64,000 bases of DNA from Thalassospira lucentensis MCCC 1A00383 = DSM 14000 (lineage in GTDB: Bacteria; Pseudomonadota; Alphaproteobacteria; Rhodospirillales; Thalassospiraceae): NCBI RefSeq assembly GCF_000421265.1, contig NZ_ATWN01000012.1, positions 1 through 64,000 of the forward strand, in the 5' to 3' direction. Position numbers and translations under genes: made by a program. This document shows positions 36,102 through 44,908 of this stretch, piece by piece. The stretch's first letter is position 1, and the number at the start of each line of letters is the position of its first letter. A model generated the notes under the pieces. It saw only the letters and a list, made by a program, of their open reading frames with translations, did not search any database and was not told where the DNA came from.

Positions 36102-36845
36102 TCAGATAATGTAATGGATACCGCATTCGGTTTTATCCTGCCCGGCCCAACGGCCCGCACGCACATCGGTTGTGCCCGGATCAACCCGATCGGTGCATGG
36201 CATGCACCCGATGGATAAAAAACCCTCTGCCTGAAGCGGATGACGCGGCAGTGCGCGATGCTCAAAAATATCGTCGATATCTTCGGGCTTATATCCGGCG
36301 AGCGGGTTGATCTTGATCCGCGTACCAGCCGTTTCAATCGCCGGAAGCGCGTCACGTTCCCCACCATGGAAACGCTTACGTCCGGTCAACCAAGCATCAT
36401 AGCCCGTGAGTGCGCGTTGAAGCGGCTCAACCTTTCGCAAATAGCAGCATTTCGCCACATCGGATGCAAACAGCATTCCGTCGGGATCATCTGCTTTGAG
36501 CTTGTTTTCGTCCGGACGCATGATCTTGATATTGGTCAGACCAAGCTGATCGACCAGCTGTTCGCGGTACGTATGGGTTTCACCAAACAGCTTGCGGGTA
36601 TCAAGGAAAATGATCGGCAGATTGGCATCAACCTCGGCCACCAGCGCCAGCAATGCTGCCGCCTCTGTCCCGAAGGATGAGGTCATCGTGATTTTGCCGT
36701 TGAATTCTTCATGCACCATCGGCTCGATCAGAGCCGCACCCTGCAAATTACCATAACGGCTCATCAAAGACGCAACACGATCCGTAGCCTCTTCAAGAGA
36801 CATGGATCCGCCAGTTAGAATGTCTTCTTCACGCAATACATTCAT
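36102..36845 (-). CDS. cysH: Adenylyl-sulfate (APS) reductase, CysH family
   Basis: 247 aa. Reduces activated sulfate to sulfite with thioredoxin. The nucleotide/sulfate site SFGTEAAALLALVA and the pair CC in AKCCYLRKVEPLQ, together with GCMPC and ECGIHY near the C-terminus, give the CC-CxxC cysteines of the [4Fe-4S] APS-type enzyme rather than the cluster-free PAPS reductase of E. coli; hence EC 1.8.4.10 is likely. ATG 36845 overlaps the upstream cysG-like stop (ATGA), so the pair is translationally coupled. Confidence 0.92.
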   Translation of the reverse strand: MNVLREEDILTGGSMSLEEATDRVASLMSRYGNLQGAALIEPMVHEEFNGKITMTSSFGTEAAALLALVAEVDANLPIIFLDTRKLFGETHTYREQLVDQLGLTNIKIMRPDENKLKADDPDGMLFASDVAKCCYLRKVEPLQRALTGYDAWLTGRKRFHGGERDALPAIETAGTRIKINPLAGYKPEDIDDIFEHRALPRHPLQAEGFLSIGCMPCTDRVDPGTTDVRAGRWAGQDKTECGIHYII

Positions 36846-37402
36846 GGCAACCATCCACGACGATCAATATATTCATCCGTCTTTTCAAGCAACTGCTGCA
36901 TATTTGCACCATTGGCTTTCCACTTTTCTCGTTCGGCAGAAAGCGCAGTAAGCCGATCTGACCAGTTTGGTTCCAGCCACTTATCTATCGCACGTCGTAT
37001 ACGTCCTGCAAGTCTTGGGCTATGACCGTTGGTTGAAACCGTGATCATCAGGTCACCACGCTGAACGCGTGCTGGCGAGAAAAAATCACAGTATTCCTTG
37101 ACGTCTTCGACATTGGCAATCGTGCCGACCGCCTTGGCAATGGCGGCCAACTCGGCGGACTTTTCTTCGCCAAGGTCGACAATAAACATAATGGACGCCG
37201 CATTGACATCTGCCGAATTTGGCAAATAGCGATGCAGACGATCACCAGCCTGTTGGGCCAGTTCGGGTATCGGGTTTTCAGAATAGACGGTGACGTATCT
37301 CGCCCCATCACCGTCAAGCTGTTGCAAACGGTTCAGCGTGGGCTGACCGTTGCCGACCAATGCGACCGAAAGCCGCGTCAGGTCCAGATTGATGGGAAAC
37401 AT
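36842..37402 (-). CDS. Precorrin-2 dehydrogenase-like protein (CysG N-terminal domain)
   Basis: 186 aa, only the NAD-binding dehydrogenase/ferrochelatase half of sirohaem synthase (Met8/YlnF type). Evidence: MFPINLDLTRLSVALVGNGQ start, and DFFSPARVQRGDLMITVSTN followed by GHSPRLAGRIRRAID, the family core. The nucleotide loop is VALVGNGQPTLNR instead of the usual GGGxVAxRK, an atypical variant. It would give sirohaem for sulfite reductase, consistent with coupling to cysH. The uroporphyrinogen methyltransferase is not in this window. Confidence 0.85.
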   Translation of the reverse strand: MFPINLDLTRLSVALVGNGQPTLNRLQQLDGDGARYVTVYSENPIPELAQQAGDRLHRYLPNSADVNAASIMFIVDLGEEKSAELAAIAKAVGTIANVEDVKEYCDFFSPARVQRGDLMITVSTNGHSPRLAGRIRRAIDKWLEPNWSDRLTALSAEREKWKANGANMQQLLEKTDEYIDRRGWLP

Positions 37403-37474
37403 CGTCGATCCTCTAAAGGGTTTCTATTGGTTAACCCTGACAATGAGTGTGGAGATTAAAAAATTCAATACATT

Positions 37475-37516
37475 TTTTATGTGTTTTTAATTTATACAAC
37501 ACTATTTTATGTGTTT
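37475..37516. repeat. 12-bp direct repeat in the cysG-cysH / COX15 divergent region
   Basis: TTTTATGTGTTT occurs at 37475-37486 and 37505-37516, start to start 30 bp, about three helical turns. The stretch is very AT-rich and holds the promoter area of the cysG-like gene. It could be a paired activator site (CysB-like LysR protein is a candidate, by context only). Confidence 0.45.
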
Positions 37517-37657
37517 ATTTAACATGAACCTGAGTGATCTGAAGGCATTGAGATATTCGTACAGCTTTTCATGCATTTCTTGGAAAACCACCCTATATTG
37601 GGCCAAATTCCGCCAGCAAGCGTGCCCGCGCGCACTGAATGACGAGAGAACCACCAA

Positions 37658-38725
37658 ATGCCCAGTAGTACCTCCTCCGCCCTGTCAGGTCAGGTCCTTC
37701 AAAACCCGGCCCCAGATACAGTCGCCCATAAAAATGTCGCCATCTGGCTGTTTTCCTGTGCCGCACTTGTGTTCATCATGGTGGTGATTGGCGGGCTGAC
37801 ACGCCTGACGGAGTCGGGGCTTTCGATTGTTGAATGGCGACCGTTCACCGGGATCATCCCGCCATTAAACGACGCGGACTGGGCTGCGCTTTATGCCAAA
37901 TACAGCCAATACCCGGAATTTCAGAAAGTAAACGCCTGGATGTCCGTGGATGATTTCAAAAACATCTTCTGGCTGGAATTCATTCACCGGCTTTGGGGCC
38001 GTTTGATCGGCATTGTGTTCTTCATCCCGTTCGTCTGGTTCCTTGCAAAACGCTCCATCGACGGTGCGACGAAGTGGAAACTGTGGGGACTGTTCATCCT
38101 TGGCGGGCTTCAAGGCCTGATGGGCTGGTACATGGTGATGAGCGGTCTGGTCGACCGCCCCGATGTCAGCCAATACCGCCTGACGGCGCATTTTGGCTTG
38201 GCACTGGTGATTTTCATTGCCCTGTTGTGGGTTGGATTTAACCAATATGCCCCGCGCAGTACCGCAACCAATGGATCAAAACGCGCAGTGCAATTGCTGT
38301 GTCTTATCGTGTTTACCGCCCTTTCAGGCGGATTTGTTGCCGGACTTGATGCCGGATATGCCTTTAACACCTTCCCGCTGATGGATGGGCAACTGATCCC
38401 CGATGGGGTTTATGTCTATGATCCAACATGGCTGGCGCCGTTTGAAGATCACATGACCGTGCAGTGGGATCACCGTTGGCTGGCCAAACTGACCTTTGTG
38501 CTGGTACTTCTGTTCTGGTGGCGGGCTGGAAAATGGGACCTGACACCAGATCAGCGCTTTGCAACACATCTGGTCTTGGTCGCAGCCTGCCTTCAGGTGG
38601 CACTTGGCATTTCGACCCTGCTGTCCGTGGTCTGGTTGCCGCTTGGTGTCGCGCATCAGGCTGGTGCGGTAGTACTCGTCGGAACCGCAACCTATGCAGC
38701 CTATAAGCTGCGCCGCGCAGACTGA
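37658..38725 (+). CDS. ctaA: Haem A synthase (COX15/CtaA family)
   Basis: 355 aa, eight membrane helices. Oxidises haem O to haem A for cytochrome aa3 oxidase. Family motifs: GGLTRLTESGLSIVEWRPFT (first repeat), EFIHRLWGRLIGIVFFIPFV with the haem-ligand His, and in the second half QWDHRWLAKLTFVLVLL and GVAHQAGAVVLVGTATYAAY. This is the alphaproteobacterial type 2 CtaA. Terminator follows at 38754-38781. Divergent from the cysG-cysH operon. Confidence 0.95.
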   Translation: MPSSTSSALSGQVLQNPAPDTVAHKNVAIWLFSCAALVFIMVVIGGLTRLTESGLSIVEWRPFTGIIPPLNDADWAALYAKYSQYPEFQKVNAWMSVDDFKNIFWLEFIHRLWGRLIGIVFFIPFVWFLAKRSIDGATKWKLWGLFILGGLQGLMGWYMVMSGLVDRPDVSQYRLTAHFGLALVIFIALLWVGFNQYAPRSTATNGSKRAVQLLCLIVFTALSGGFVAGLDAGYAFNTFPLMDGQLIPDGVYVYDPTWLAPFEDHMTVQWDHRWLAKLTFVLVLLFWWRAGKWDLTPDQRFATHLVLVAACLQVALGISTLLSVVWLPLGVAHQAGAVVLVGTATYAAYKLRRAD

Positions 38726-38753
38726 CAAAACCACCGAAATTGCAATATTGTAA

Positions 38754-38781
38754 AAAGGGCAACCCACGAGCTGCCCTTTTG
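38754..38781 (+). terminator. Terminator between ctaA and the convergent DUF3422 gene
   Basis: 9-bp stem AAAAGGGCA / TGCCCTTTT with a 10-base loop, followed by GATTTTG; the opposite side also has a T run, so it is probably bidirectional. Confidence 0.85.
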
Positions 38782-38803
38782 ATTTTGTAGCACCCATACC
38801 GAT

Positions 38804-40078
38804 TTAGGTATCGGCGTGGTGCAGTGCCTTTCTAATCCGACGCATCGAAATCCAGATCGCAGCCAATACCACCGGCACCGCCAACCCGGTCGCCACGCGG
38901 TCATTGATTGGAACGCCCGTATCCTTAAGCGCCTTAAACAAATAGCCCAGCAGACCAACTGCATAATATGTAATGGCGGCGACAGACAGGCCTTCGACGG
39001 TTTGTTGTAAGCGCAATTGCAATTTGACCCTGCGATCCATGCTGGCCAGCAGGTCGCGGTTTTGGGCTTCCAGCAGGATATCAACACGGGTGCGTAGAAG
39101 GTTATTGGCGCGCGCGACACGTTTTGACAGGACTTCCAACCGATCACCGATATTCTGACAAGTCCGCATCGCCGGGGCCAAGCGGCGCTCCATAAACTCG
39201 GTGATGGTTTGCAATCCTTCGACCCGTTCTTCGCGAAGTTCGATCAAGCGGGCCTGAACAATGCGGTAATAAGCGCGCGCCGCACTGAAGCGATAATTCA
39301 AAGATGCCGCCATTTCTTCGGTCTGGGCGGCAAGGTCGGTCAATTTAGATAGGGTTTCTTCGTCATTGGTTTGTGTCTTGCTGGCCATTTCAGCGGTGAT
39401 GTCTGACAGCCGGGTGTCAATCTCGGAAACCTTGGGTGTTGCACAATGGGCCAATGGAAAGGCTAGCAAAGCCATCATGCGATAGACTTCGATTTCCTTG
39501 AGACGTTGAACCAGACGCCCGGTTTGAAGCTGTTCCATCCCCTGATCACGGATCAGAATGCGGCCAAATCCATCGCCATGCAGGCGAAAGTCCGTCCAGA
39601 CTTTTGCCGTTCCACCCAGAACCCGGCTGCCGGTCAGGCCGTTATGATCAAACAGGCGCGAAATTTCTTCGTCGTTACGCCCAGTTTTCTCAACCGCGAT
39701 GTGCAGGCCAACAATCAACTGTCCGGGTGTCGCTGACAACCAATCCTGCGGGATCAAATTAATCACCGGGTCTTCGAACGGATCGTCAAATTCGGCAGAT
39801 CGCTTAAAGACATAGACCGTGAATTCCGCATGACGCTCCCAAATGACGGTGAAACCGTCACAGGCGGCTTCGTAATATTTCTGGTCGGCAGCCGGGGGTG
39901 TCAGGCTGTATCGGCGGCAAAAAGACAGGAAGTGATCGCGCACTTCATCGTCAAGGTCTTCGCCCGCGTGAAACGCAATGCAAGAACATCGCGCCGGGCT
40001 TGAAACCCCACCAAATGGGCGGGCGTGAATTTCATTATGCAGTGCGACGCGCTGGGGATGTTCAACAAACATTGCCAC
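38804..40078 (-). CDS. DUF3422-family membrane protein
   Basis: 424 aa. Starts with HPQRVALHNEIHARPFGGVS, the conserved DUF3422 N-terminus, has a long helical/coiled-coil middle (residues about 230-345, SKLTDLAAQTEEMAASLNYR) and two C-terminal membrane helices (about 365-385 and 393-412). Family function is unknown; it is common in Alpha- and Betaproteobacteria. Single gene, convergent with ctaA. Confidence 0.88.
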   Translation of the reverse strand: MAMFVEHPQRVALHNEIHARPFGGVSSPARCSCIAFHAGEDLDDEVRDHFLSFCRRYSLTPPAADQKYYEAACDGFTVIWERHAEFTVYVFKRSAEFDDPFEDPVINLIPQDWLSATPGQLIVGLHIAVEKTGRNDEEISRLFDHNGLTGSRVLGGTAKVWTDFRLHGDGFGRILIRDQGMEQLQTGRLVQRLKEIEVYRMMALLAFPLAHCATPKVSEIDTRLSDITAEMASKTQTNDEETLSKLTDLAAQTEEMAASLNYRFSAARAYYRIVQARLIELREERVEGLQTITEFMERRLAPAMRTCQNIGDRLEVLSKRVARANNLLRTRVDILLEAQNRDLLASMDRRVKLQLRLQQTVEGLSVAAITYYAVGLLGYLFKALKDTGVPINDRVATGLAVPVVLAAIWISMRRIRKALHHADT

Positions 40079-40295
40079 GGGCTTTCATAATTGGCCATTG
40101 CGGTCTATATAAAACGTTCGGACTGTGGTTTTGAAACGTCATTTTGAACCGCAACCCGACACACCCTGTATAGACGAAAGTCCAAGGTGACAGAAACCCC
40201 AGAAAGCATAAGGGAAAATACTGTCACAAGTGCTTTCATCATATGGGGAAAATCATTTGCCCGGCCAACGCTTTGACGGCCCCCAAGGAGGTTTC

Positions 40296-41729
40296 ATGAC
40301 CGATCTTCGCACCACCGACAATCTGTTTTTCGCCAAAGGTGATCTTGATCGCGAACGGCTTGAAAATCAGGTCAATGACGCGCTTGGCGCAGCAGAAGAC
40401 GGGGAACTGTTTTTGGAATACCGCCAGTCTGAAAGTCTGGTCTGGGATGATGGCCGCCTGCGCAGTGCCAATTTTGATACCGCACAGGGGTTTGGCCTGC
40501 GCGCTGTTGCCGACGAAGCCACCGCGTTTTCGCACTCCAACGAACTCTCGAATGACGCAGTTGCCCGGGCTGCCGAAACCGTTAAGGCAGTTGGACAAGG
40601 GCGCTCCGGCAAAGTCGATCTTGGATCGATTGGTACCAATATATCGCTGTATTCGGATGTGAACCCGCTGGGTGAGGCAACGTTTGAGGCCAAAGTTGAC
40701 CTTCTGGCACAGATTGATGCCTATGCCCGATCACGCGATCCGCGCGTAGCCCAAGTATCCGCATCGATTTCGGGTAACTGGCAAGCGGTACAAATCTGGC
40801 GTTCTGGCGGCCAGCGCATTGGCGATATTCGCCCATTGGTGCGGTTCAACGTGTCGGTTGTCGTCAAACAGGGCGACCGAATGGAATCGGGTTCCCACGG
40901 TGAAGGCGGGCGGATTGGCTATGACGGTTTCTTTGACGAGAAAACCTGGAAATCCGCCGTGGACGAAGCGCTGCGTCAGGCCGTCGTGAACCTTGAATCC
41001 GTCGCCGCACCGGCGGGTGAAATGACTGTGGTGCTCGGTCCGGGCTGGCCGGGGATTTTGCTGCATGAGGCCATCGGTCACGGGCTTGAAGGTGATTTCA
41101 ATCGTAAAGGCACCTCGGCCTTTGCCGGTCTGTTGGGGCAGCGCATTGCGTCCCCGGGCGTTACGGTTGTTGATGATGGCACCATCCATGATCGTCGCGG
41201 GTCGCTTTCGATTGATGATGAAGGCACCCCGACACAGCAAACCGTTCTGATCGAAGATGGTATCCTTAAAGGCTTTATGCAGGACCGATTGAATGCACGT
41301 TTAACCGGGGTTAAATCCACCGGCAATGGCCGCCGTCAATCTTATGCTCACGCACCAATGCCCCGCATGACCAACACCTATATGCTCGGCGGCGATAAAG
41401 ACCCTGCTGAAATACTGGCATCGGTCAAAAACGGTATCTATGCCGTCAACTTTGCTGGCGGACAGGTTGATATCACATCGGGCAAGTTCGTGTTTTCCGC
41501 ATCCGAGGCCTATTTGATCGAAAATGGCAAACTTGGCGCCCCGGTCAAGGGTGCGACCCTGATTGGTAATGGCCCCGACAGCCTGACCAAGGTCTCCATG
41601 GTTGGCAACGACATGAAACTTGATAATGGCATCGGGACATGCGGCAAGGACGGTCAGGGCGTTCCTGTGGGTGTCGGCCAACCGACCCTGCGCATTGACG
41701 GCCTGACCGTGGGCGGAACGGCGGTATAA
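40296..41729 (+). CDS. tldD: TldD metalloprotease subunit
   Basis: 477 aa from ATG 40296, with an excellent AAGGAGG 5 bases upstream. TldD pairs with TldE/PmbA in a zinc protease that processes modified peptides (microcin B17 in E. coli) and unfolded proteins. The catalytic HExxxH is seen in LLHEAIGHGLEGDFNRKG; the family C-terminal block ENGKLGAPVKGATLIGNGPD and GNDMKLDNGIGTCGKDGQGV with its cysteine is present. The tldE partner is not in this window. Confidence 0.95.
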   Translation: MTDLRTTDNLFFAKGDLDRERLENQVNDALGAAEDGELFLEYRQSESLVWDDGRLRSANFDTAQGFGLRAVADEATAFSHSNELSNDAVARAAETVKAVGQGRSGKVDLGSIGTNISLYSDVNPLGEATFEAKVDLLAQIDAYARSRDPRVAQVSASISGNWQAVQIWRSGGQRIGDIRPLVRFNVSVVVKQGDRMESGSHGEGGRIGYDGFFDEKTWKSAVDEALRQAVVNLESVAAPAGEMTVVLGPGWPGILLHEAIGHGLEGDFNRKGTSAFAGLLGQRIASPGVTVVDDGTIHDRRGSLSIDDEGTPTQQTVLIEDGILKGFMQDRLNARLTGVKSTGNGRRQSYAHAPMPRMTNTYMLGGDKDPAEILASVKNGIYAVNFAGGQVDITSGKFVFSASEAYLIENGKLGAPVKGATLIGNGPDSLTKVSMVGNDMKLDNGIGTCGKDGQGVPVGVGQPTLRIDGLTVGGTAV

Positions 41730-41827
41730 GCCGCCTCCCCTCCCGAACAGGGGAATACCCTATTTCCATACAGACAACTTATCCTATTGTATGATGATAC
41801 TATGCTGATCATCACGAGGACACCAAT

Positions 41828-41855
41828 CGGGCGCATGGCTTACATCATGCGCCCG
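41828..41855. repeat. Perfect hairpin between tldD and the Slam-like gene
   Basis: 10-bp stem CGGGCGCATG / CATGCGCCCG with an 8-base loop and no T tract, 99 bases after the tldD stop. Likely a terminator of the Rho-dependent kind or an operator for the downstream operon. Confidence 0.5.
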
Positions 41856-41983
41856 TACCTCATAATCTGTCTAAAGTAGATTCAAAAAGATTTCGGATGC
41901 AGTCTGCCGGGTTTCGACACCTGAGCACCTTGCATTCGACCGGTTGGGAGACCGGAAAAATCTGCGAGATTTTGGGGGATAAC

Positions 41984-43453
41984 TTGAAGACAAGCCGATC
42001 GCGGCACGGCACAGCATTATTGGCTGTGCTCGGGGTCTTGATAATGGGGATAACCGGTGCCGATGCGCAACAAGGCGTCGATGTGCGCACCGACGAGGCA
42101 CGTCAGTTTTCCACTGATTTTGACCGGCTTACCGATGTTACCGAACGCGCGAACCGTCTGCTTAAGACCGATGATGGCGGCGACATCACCTATGGCGACA
42201 TTCTGGCCAATCCTGATGACATTGTTTTGAATTTCCGCTGGGCCAAGGCGCAACTTGGGCGCGGTGATGTGCGCGGCGCATCGGCCACCCTTGAACGTAT
42301 TCTGGTTCTTGATCCGGACCTTGCACCTGTGCGTTTGTATTACGCGATTGTCCTGTATCGCCTTGACAGTCTTGATGAAGCGCGTGCGCAGTTTGATCGC
42401 CTAAGGGGGATGAACGTATCACCAGAAGTTGCTGCCGATATTGATCGGTATATCTCAGCCATTGAACGCCGTCGCAAACGCCTGCGGCAGGCCATTACCT
42501 TGACACTGGGCAGTCAGATCGACAGCAACCGAAATGCCGCCGCATCAGACAAGGAACAGTTGGTAACCGGAACATTGACGCAAATCACGTCGAGTTCGGA
42601 CAAACCAACCAATGACATCGCCTATATCGGGGCTTTGCGCTATGATCTGAGCTACGACCTTGGCTATCAGGAAGGTCATGAAATCTTTGCCAGTATGACC
42701 GGCTATGCCAGTGATCAGGTGCAACTGGACTCCCTTGATCTTGGATCGTTTTCGGTTGATGCCGGGGCGCGTATTCGCGGCGGATATTGGGTTTTGACAC
42801 CATCGGTCAACCAAACCGCACAATCGCTTTCCAAGGAAAAGTACCTGACATCGCGCACGGGTCGACTGCGCCTTGATTGGAACCCGCGCCCGTTCTTTAA
42901 TTTGAACGGTGATATCAGCTATTCTGACGAACGCTATCAAAACACCTCTGAGTCCAGCGCACTGCGTCTGCATTCCGGGCAACGCTATGGCACACGACTT
43001 GGTGGTAACTACACGTGGACACCTAATAACCGCACCACGGTTAATCTTTTTGCGGGTGAAAAAGACGCTGCGCGCACCTATTATAGTTATGACAGCTTGA
43101 GCGGCGAGCTGATCCATGCTTATCTATTTGGCGGGGGAAGTTACATAAGCGGAAGTATCCGCCATGGTATTGATCGTTATCGCGACCCGGATTTTCTGGT
43201 GACCGGCAATTCGCCGCAACACCGAACGGATCGCAGCACACGGACAAGATTGACCTATGGCGCACCACTTTCGCAATTACTGCCGTCTGATTTGTTTGGG
43301 GATAGCAAAGCGGCAGATCAGGTATACAGCTTTTTGGCACCGATCAATTGGTCCATCACGGGTGAATATCTGAACACAAAATCAAACATTCCCAATTACG
43401 AATATCACAATGCCCGGGCGCAGTTTTATCTGACCCGGCGATGGGAGTTCTAG
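41984..43453 (+). CDS. Slam-like outer-membrane protein: TPR domain plus beta-barrel
   Basis: 489 aa from a TTG at 41984 that follows GGGGGAT; the frame is open from 41897. A signal peptide (TALLAVLGVLIMGITGADA) is followed by TPR-like repeats at about 60-165 (GDVRGASATLERILVLDPDL, then SLDEARAQFDRL) and a barrel of ~310 residues that starts ITLTLGSQIDSNRNAA, alternates aromatic strands and ends in the terminal Phe (RRWEF) expected of Bam substrates. This order and length match surface lipoprotein assembly modulators (Slam, DUF560), which move lipoproteins or secreted proteins with a C-terminal small barrel across the outer membrane. Two bases before the FecR gene. Confidence 0.7.
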   Translation: MKTSRSRHGTALLAVLGVLIMGITGADAQQGVDVRTDEARQFSTDFDRLTDVTERANRLLKTDDGGDITYGDILANPDDIVLNFRWAKAQLGRGDVRGASATLERILVLDPDLAPVRLYYAIVLYRLDSLDEARAQFDRLRGMNVSPEVAADIDRYISAIERRRKRLRQAITLTLGSQIDSNRNAAASDKEQLVTGTLTQITSSSDKPTNDIAYIGALRYDLSYDLGYQEGHEIFASMTGYASDQVQLDSLDLGSFSVDAGARIRGGYWVLTPSVNQTAQSLSKEKYLTSRTGRLRLDWNPRPFFNLNGDISYSDERYQNTSESSALRLHSGQRYGTRLGGNYTWTPNNRTTVNLFAGEKDAARTYYSYDSLSGELIHAYLFGGGSYISGSIRHGIDRYRDPDFLVTGNSPQHRTDRSTRTRLTYGAPLSQLLPSDLFGDSKAADQVYSFLAPINWSITGEYLNTKSNIPNYEYHNARAQFYLTRRWEF

Positions 43454-43455
43454 GA

Positions 43456-44886
43456 ATGCCAGACCATGTAACCACCACCCGTTCCAACCGTTACCTTACG
43501 CGATGGATGAAAACGTTTGCAGTGGGCAGTACCCTTGCGCTCTGCATGTCACTAACGGCACCGGCAAAAGCCGACCTTAACGCCGAAATGGCCGGTGTTT
43601 CTGCGGCGGTGACCGGGGAAGTTATCCTCGCCAAATCGGCGGGCGAAATCGGCACGTTGGTTGAAAGTGGCATGCCGGTTTATCTCGGGGACCGCATTAC
43701 CACATCGCCCAATGCCGGGATGCAAATCCTGCTGCTGGACGAGACGGTTTTTACCATTGGCCCGAACAGCGACATTGCAATTGATGAATTCGTCTATGAC
43801 CCGGTAACCGGCGATGGCCGTATTGTGGCCGACATGGCGCGCGGAGTGATGCGCTTTGTCACGGGTAAAATCCCACTCAACAATCCGGCCAGCATGGACA
43901 TCAACCTTCCGGTTGGCTCCATCGGCATTCGCGGCACCATTGGCCTGATCAGGTCGGTCTCCGCCGAGCAAGCCAATCAAATCATGCCCGGCACATTTGA
44001 TACATCCAGCCCGGATGGCGCCAATCAGCAGATTTTCATGGCGGTCAACCAGGGGCCGGGGCTGTCGCGCAATGACACCACATCGCGCCCCGGCGCCTTT
44101 GCCGTATCCGATCAGACCGGCAACAGCGAAAACATCACCGGTGAGAATTTCGGCGTCTTTGTCAGCAACTCGGTTGTGACTGAACCGGCGCGTTTTCCAA
44201 TCGTTGTCGCAACTTATGACTTTTCGGCCAATCTTGTAAGGACAGCGTCGCGCCGGACTACGAGCGACAGTGCCGGAACCTCGAGTATCGCCACCGGGAA
44301 CCAGCAACCAAGCCTAACATCGGGACAATTCCGTCAGGCCGACACCCAGACAGGCTCGACCATGGCAGGAACGCTTGATGTTGCGATGGCACAGGCCAGT
44401 TCTACCAGTTCAGCATCCAATCAGATCGAAGTTGCTTCGATTCTTAACAATGCTGAAAACACCGATGCAACCAGTACAGCAGATTCTGCATATACTTTGG
44501 ATGCAATGAGTCAAGTATCGCTGAGTAGTCCTACAATTACAGGAAGCACAACCGCAGCAAACGGGTCATTATCCTATAATTTTAATGCGTCCGTAAACTT
44601 TGCTTCACGCGCTCTCAATATCCAATTCACCTCGATTAAAGATAGTGGGGCCGATTTGACCAATGCAGTTGGGTCCGCCGAGATTTTGGGCTTCGACTTT
44701 ACAAGTCGATCTGGTGCGGCTGCATTTAGTGGAACAGATTTTAATTATGGTGGTGGTTGCACCACCAACGCTTCCGCCGCAGGATGTAGTGCCAGCGCAA
44801 CATTTAAGGATCTCAACAATATTGATTTTGAACTTACAACAAACGCCGAACCAACTGGTGCTTCGGGGTCGACACCTCTGAACTAA
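43456..44886 (+). CDS. FecR-domain protein with variable C-terminal region
   Basis: 476 aa from ATG 43456. Signal peptide ending LTAPAKA; FecR domain at about 45-155 (GEVILAKSAGEIGTLVESGM, then GDRITTSPNAGMQILLLDET and NLPVGSIGIRGT). Not the anti-sigma type: there is no cytoplasmic N-terminal domain. Residues ~230-340 are Ser/Thr-rich linker. The last ~110 residues (SLSYNFNASVNFASRALNIQ, then AAFSGTDFNYGGG) alternate like a small beta-barrel. DNA from about 44450 on is visibly AT-richer. Sits between Slam-like and CHASE2-cyclase genes, with a 22-base gap to the latter. Confidence 0.8.
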   Translation: MPDHVTTTRSNRYLTRWMKTFAVGSTLALCMSLTAPAKADLNAEMAGVSAAVTGEVILAKSAGEIGTLVESGMPVYLGDRITTSPNAGMQILLLDETVFTIGPNSDIAIDEFVYDPVTGDGRIVADMARGVMRFVTGKIPLNNPASMDINLPVGSIGIRGTIGLIRSVSAEQANQIMPGTFDTSSPDGANQQIFMAVNQGPGLSRNDTTSRPGAFAVSDQTGNSENITGENFGVFVSNSVVTEPARFPIVVATYDFSANLVRTASRRTTSDSAGTSSIATGNQQPSLTSGQFRQADTQTGSTMAGTLDVAMAQASSTSSASNQIEVASILNNAENTDATSTADSAYTLDAMSQVSLSSPTITGSTTAANGSLSYNFNASVNFASRALNIQFTSIKDSGADLTNAVGSAEILGFDFTSRSGAAAFSGTDFNYGGGCTTNASAAGCSASATFKDLNNIDFELTTNAEPTGASGSTPLN

Positions 44887-44908
44887 TAATGTCAAAGCAT
44901 CCAGATAC

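Noticed and set aside
43552..44307. Minus-strand open frame of 251 codons inside the FecR gene
   Set aside because: Shadow of a convincing FecR domain on the plus strand.
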